Shown: piece after piece, positions 63,313 to 64,000 of the stretch
How positions within the stretch are numbered: position 1 is the first letter of the stretch
Layout: each line of letters opens with the position of its first letter
Assembly (NCBI GenBank): GCA_045110335.1
Contig: JBGCGB010000054.1
Location: 1-64,000 of the forward strand
Source: CALBPI01 sp045110335
GTDB taxonomy: Bacteria > Pseudomonadota > Gammaproteobacteria > Steroidobacterales > Woeseiaceae
DNA: 64,000 nucleotides
Direction: 5' to 3'
Notes under the pieces: model-generated
What the model saw: only the letters and a program-made list of their open reading frames with translations
What the model was told of the DNA's origin: nothing
Databases searched by the model: none
Translations under genes and position numbers: made by a program

Positions 63313-63969
63313 TCACAAAAGCCGCTTAATATCCTCAACCAAATGAGCCACAGACGTGCTGCTCAGTCCATTGTAGATACCGCGGATGCGTCTGTTTTGA
63401 TCGATGAGCAACAGATTTTCTGTATGCAGAAAGTCAGCTTGGTCCTGCAGGGTACCGAGATCCTCGTTCGCGAAATAAGCGCTGCGCGCCAGCTCATAAA
63501 TCGTAGACTGCTCGCCCGTTAGTAAATGCCATTTCCCGGTGACGACGCCGTTATCTTTCGCGTATTGCTGCAACACCTCTGGTGTATCCGAACCCGGTCT
63601 AATGCTATGCGAAAGAATCAACACCTCTTCGTTATCGATGAATGCCGTTTGCACAGACTGCAGCTTTGATTTCAGCGTCGGACAGATGCCGGGACAGGTG
63701 CTAAAGAAAAAACTGGCGACATAAACTTTTTGATCGGTGTCACGCTGACTGATGAGCGCTTCATTTTGATTGGTAAACTGAAACGCCGGAATACGATGAA
63801 AACTATCGAGCATATCGCTGTCGTCCGAAATCCAATGCGGCGTGAAGTCTGCGCTATCGTAGTACGGCAATTCATCAGTCGCCGATGCGGCGGTAACGCC
63901 CAACAGTGTCATGATCAACATCAAGATACTGGTATCACGCCGTCGAATCCTATTGCACTTTCTCTTCAA
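63313..63969 (-). CDS. SCO1/SenC family protein
   Basis: 218 residues from a TTG at 63969, chosen because AAGGAG lies 7 bases upstream and it gives a basic n-region before the hydrophobic segment (about residues 14-30). ATGs at 63921 and 63912 would leave too short a signal. The thioredoxin-like domain has the copper-binding C-P-G-I-C pair in FFSTCPGICPTLK and the third ligand His in FLHTENLLLID. SCO proteins deliver copper to cytochrome c oxidase or act in redox balance. No oxidase genes are visible in the window. Confidence 0.87.
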   Translation of the reverse strand: MKRKCNRIRRRDTSILMLIMTLLGVTAASATDELPYYDSADFTPHWISDDSDMLDSFHRIPAFQFTNQNEALISQRDTDQKVYVASFFFSTCPGICPTLKSKLQSVQTAFIDNEEVLILSHSIRPGSDTPEVLQQYAKDNGVVTGKWHLLTGEQSTIYELARSAYFANEDLGTLQDQADFLHTENLLLIDQNRRIRGIYNGLSSTSVAHLVEDIKRLL

Positions 63970-64000
63970 GACTATGCTCCTTATTGCTAACAAGCCGAAT

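Noticed and set aside
1..64000. tRNA or rRNA genes, CRISPR arrays, transposases, integrases, phage or plasmid replication genes
   Set aside because: None was recognisable by eye in either strand. Base composition looks even throughout, so no clear transferred island is called.

Overview
The window reads as an ordinary chromosomal stretch from an aerobic, heterotrophic, probably marine gammaproteobacterium. Supporting this are GreB, a DksA/TraR-type zinc finger, two TonB-dependent receptors each near a sodium/solute symporter, a CheB-CheR-PAS kinase, a periplasmic sensor with GGDEF and EAL domains, and a probable GlyGly-CTERM (rhombosortase) lipoprotein. The exact lineage cannot be fixed from sequence alone. 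I see no tRNA, rRNA, insertion sequence, integrase, CRISPR array or phage gene.

Layout. 1-5 kb: a lipoprotein cut by the window edge with a C-terminal GlyGly-CTERM-like tail, an XRE regulator, small membrane proteins, greB and a DUF2165 protein. 4.3-7.4 kb: a tightly overlapped operon of a serine hydrolase, a SorA-like molybdenum sulfite dehydrogenase and its cytochrome c. 7.5-16 kb: a transport and catabolism locus (symporter, TonB receptor, LacI regulator, Gfo/Idh/MocA dehydrogenase, aldo/keto reductase, 2-oxoglutarate dioxygenase) with two matching LacI-type palindromes. 16-19.4 kb: serA, a D-2-hydroxyglutarate dehydrogenase-like gene and a helical protein. 19.6-29 kb: a second uptake locus (AraC regulator, symporter, large TonB receptor, 2H phosphoesterase-like protein, HisD/HpsN-like dehydrogenase, SDR).

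29-39 kb: a 1620-residue CheB/CheR/PAS/histidine kinase, an MFS transporter, a gamma-glutamyltransferase, an Mpo1-like membrane protein, a ChaC-type cyclotransferase and a zinc finger protein. 39-49 kb: the most unusual part. A stand-alone copy of a subtilisin propeptide sits under a duplicated promoter region. It is followed by the full S8 protease, which ends in eight W-A-Q-G-Y-type repeats, and 24 bp later by a beta-propeller sensor with GGDEF and EAL domains. A DUF885 lipoprotein and a secreted esterase-like protein follow. 49-57.5 kb: HyuA/HyuB hydantoinase/oxoprolinase genes coupled to a membrane coiled-coil protein, a three-part Calx-beta/sorbosone dehydrogenase/diheme cytochrome lipoprotein, and a sulfatase. 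57.8-64 kb: a PAS kinase, DUF1579 and GST proteins, an ankyrin protein, two small exported proteins and a SCO family protein.

The genes suggest a scavenger lifestyle. Two dedicated outer/inner membrane uptake routes feed oxidoreductases. Exported peptidases, a sulfatase and glutathione-pathway enzymes release small molecules. Sulfite produced from sulfur compounds could be oxidised by SorAB. These functional links are inferences from gene content and order.
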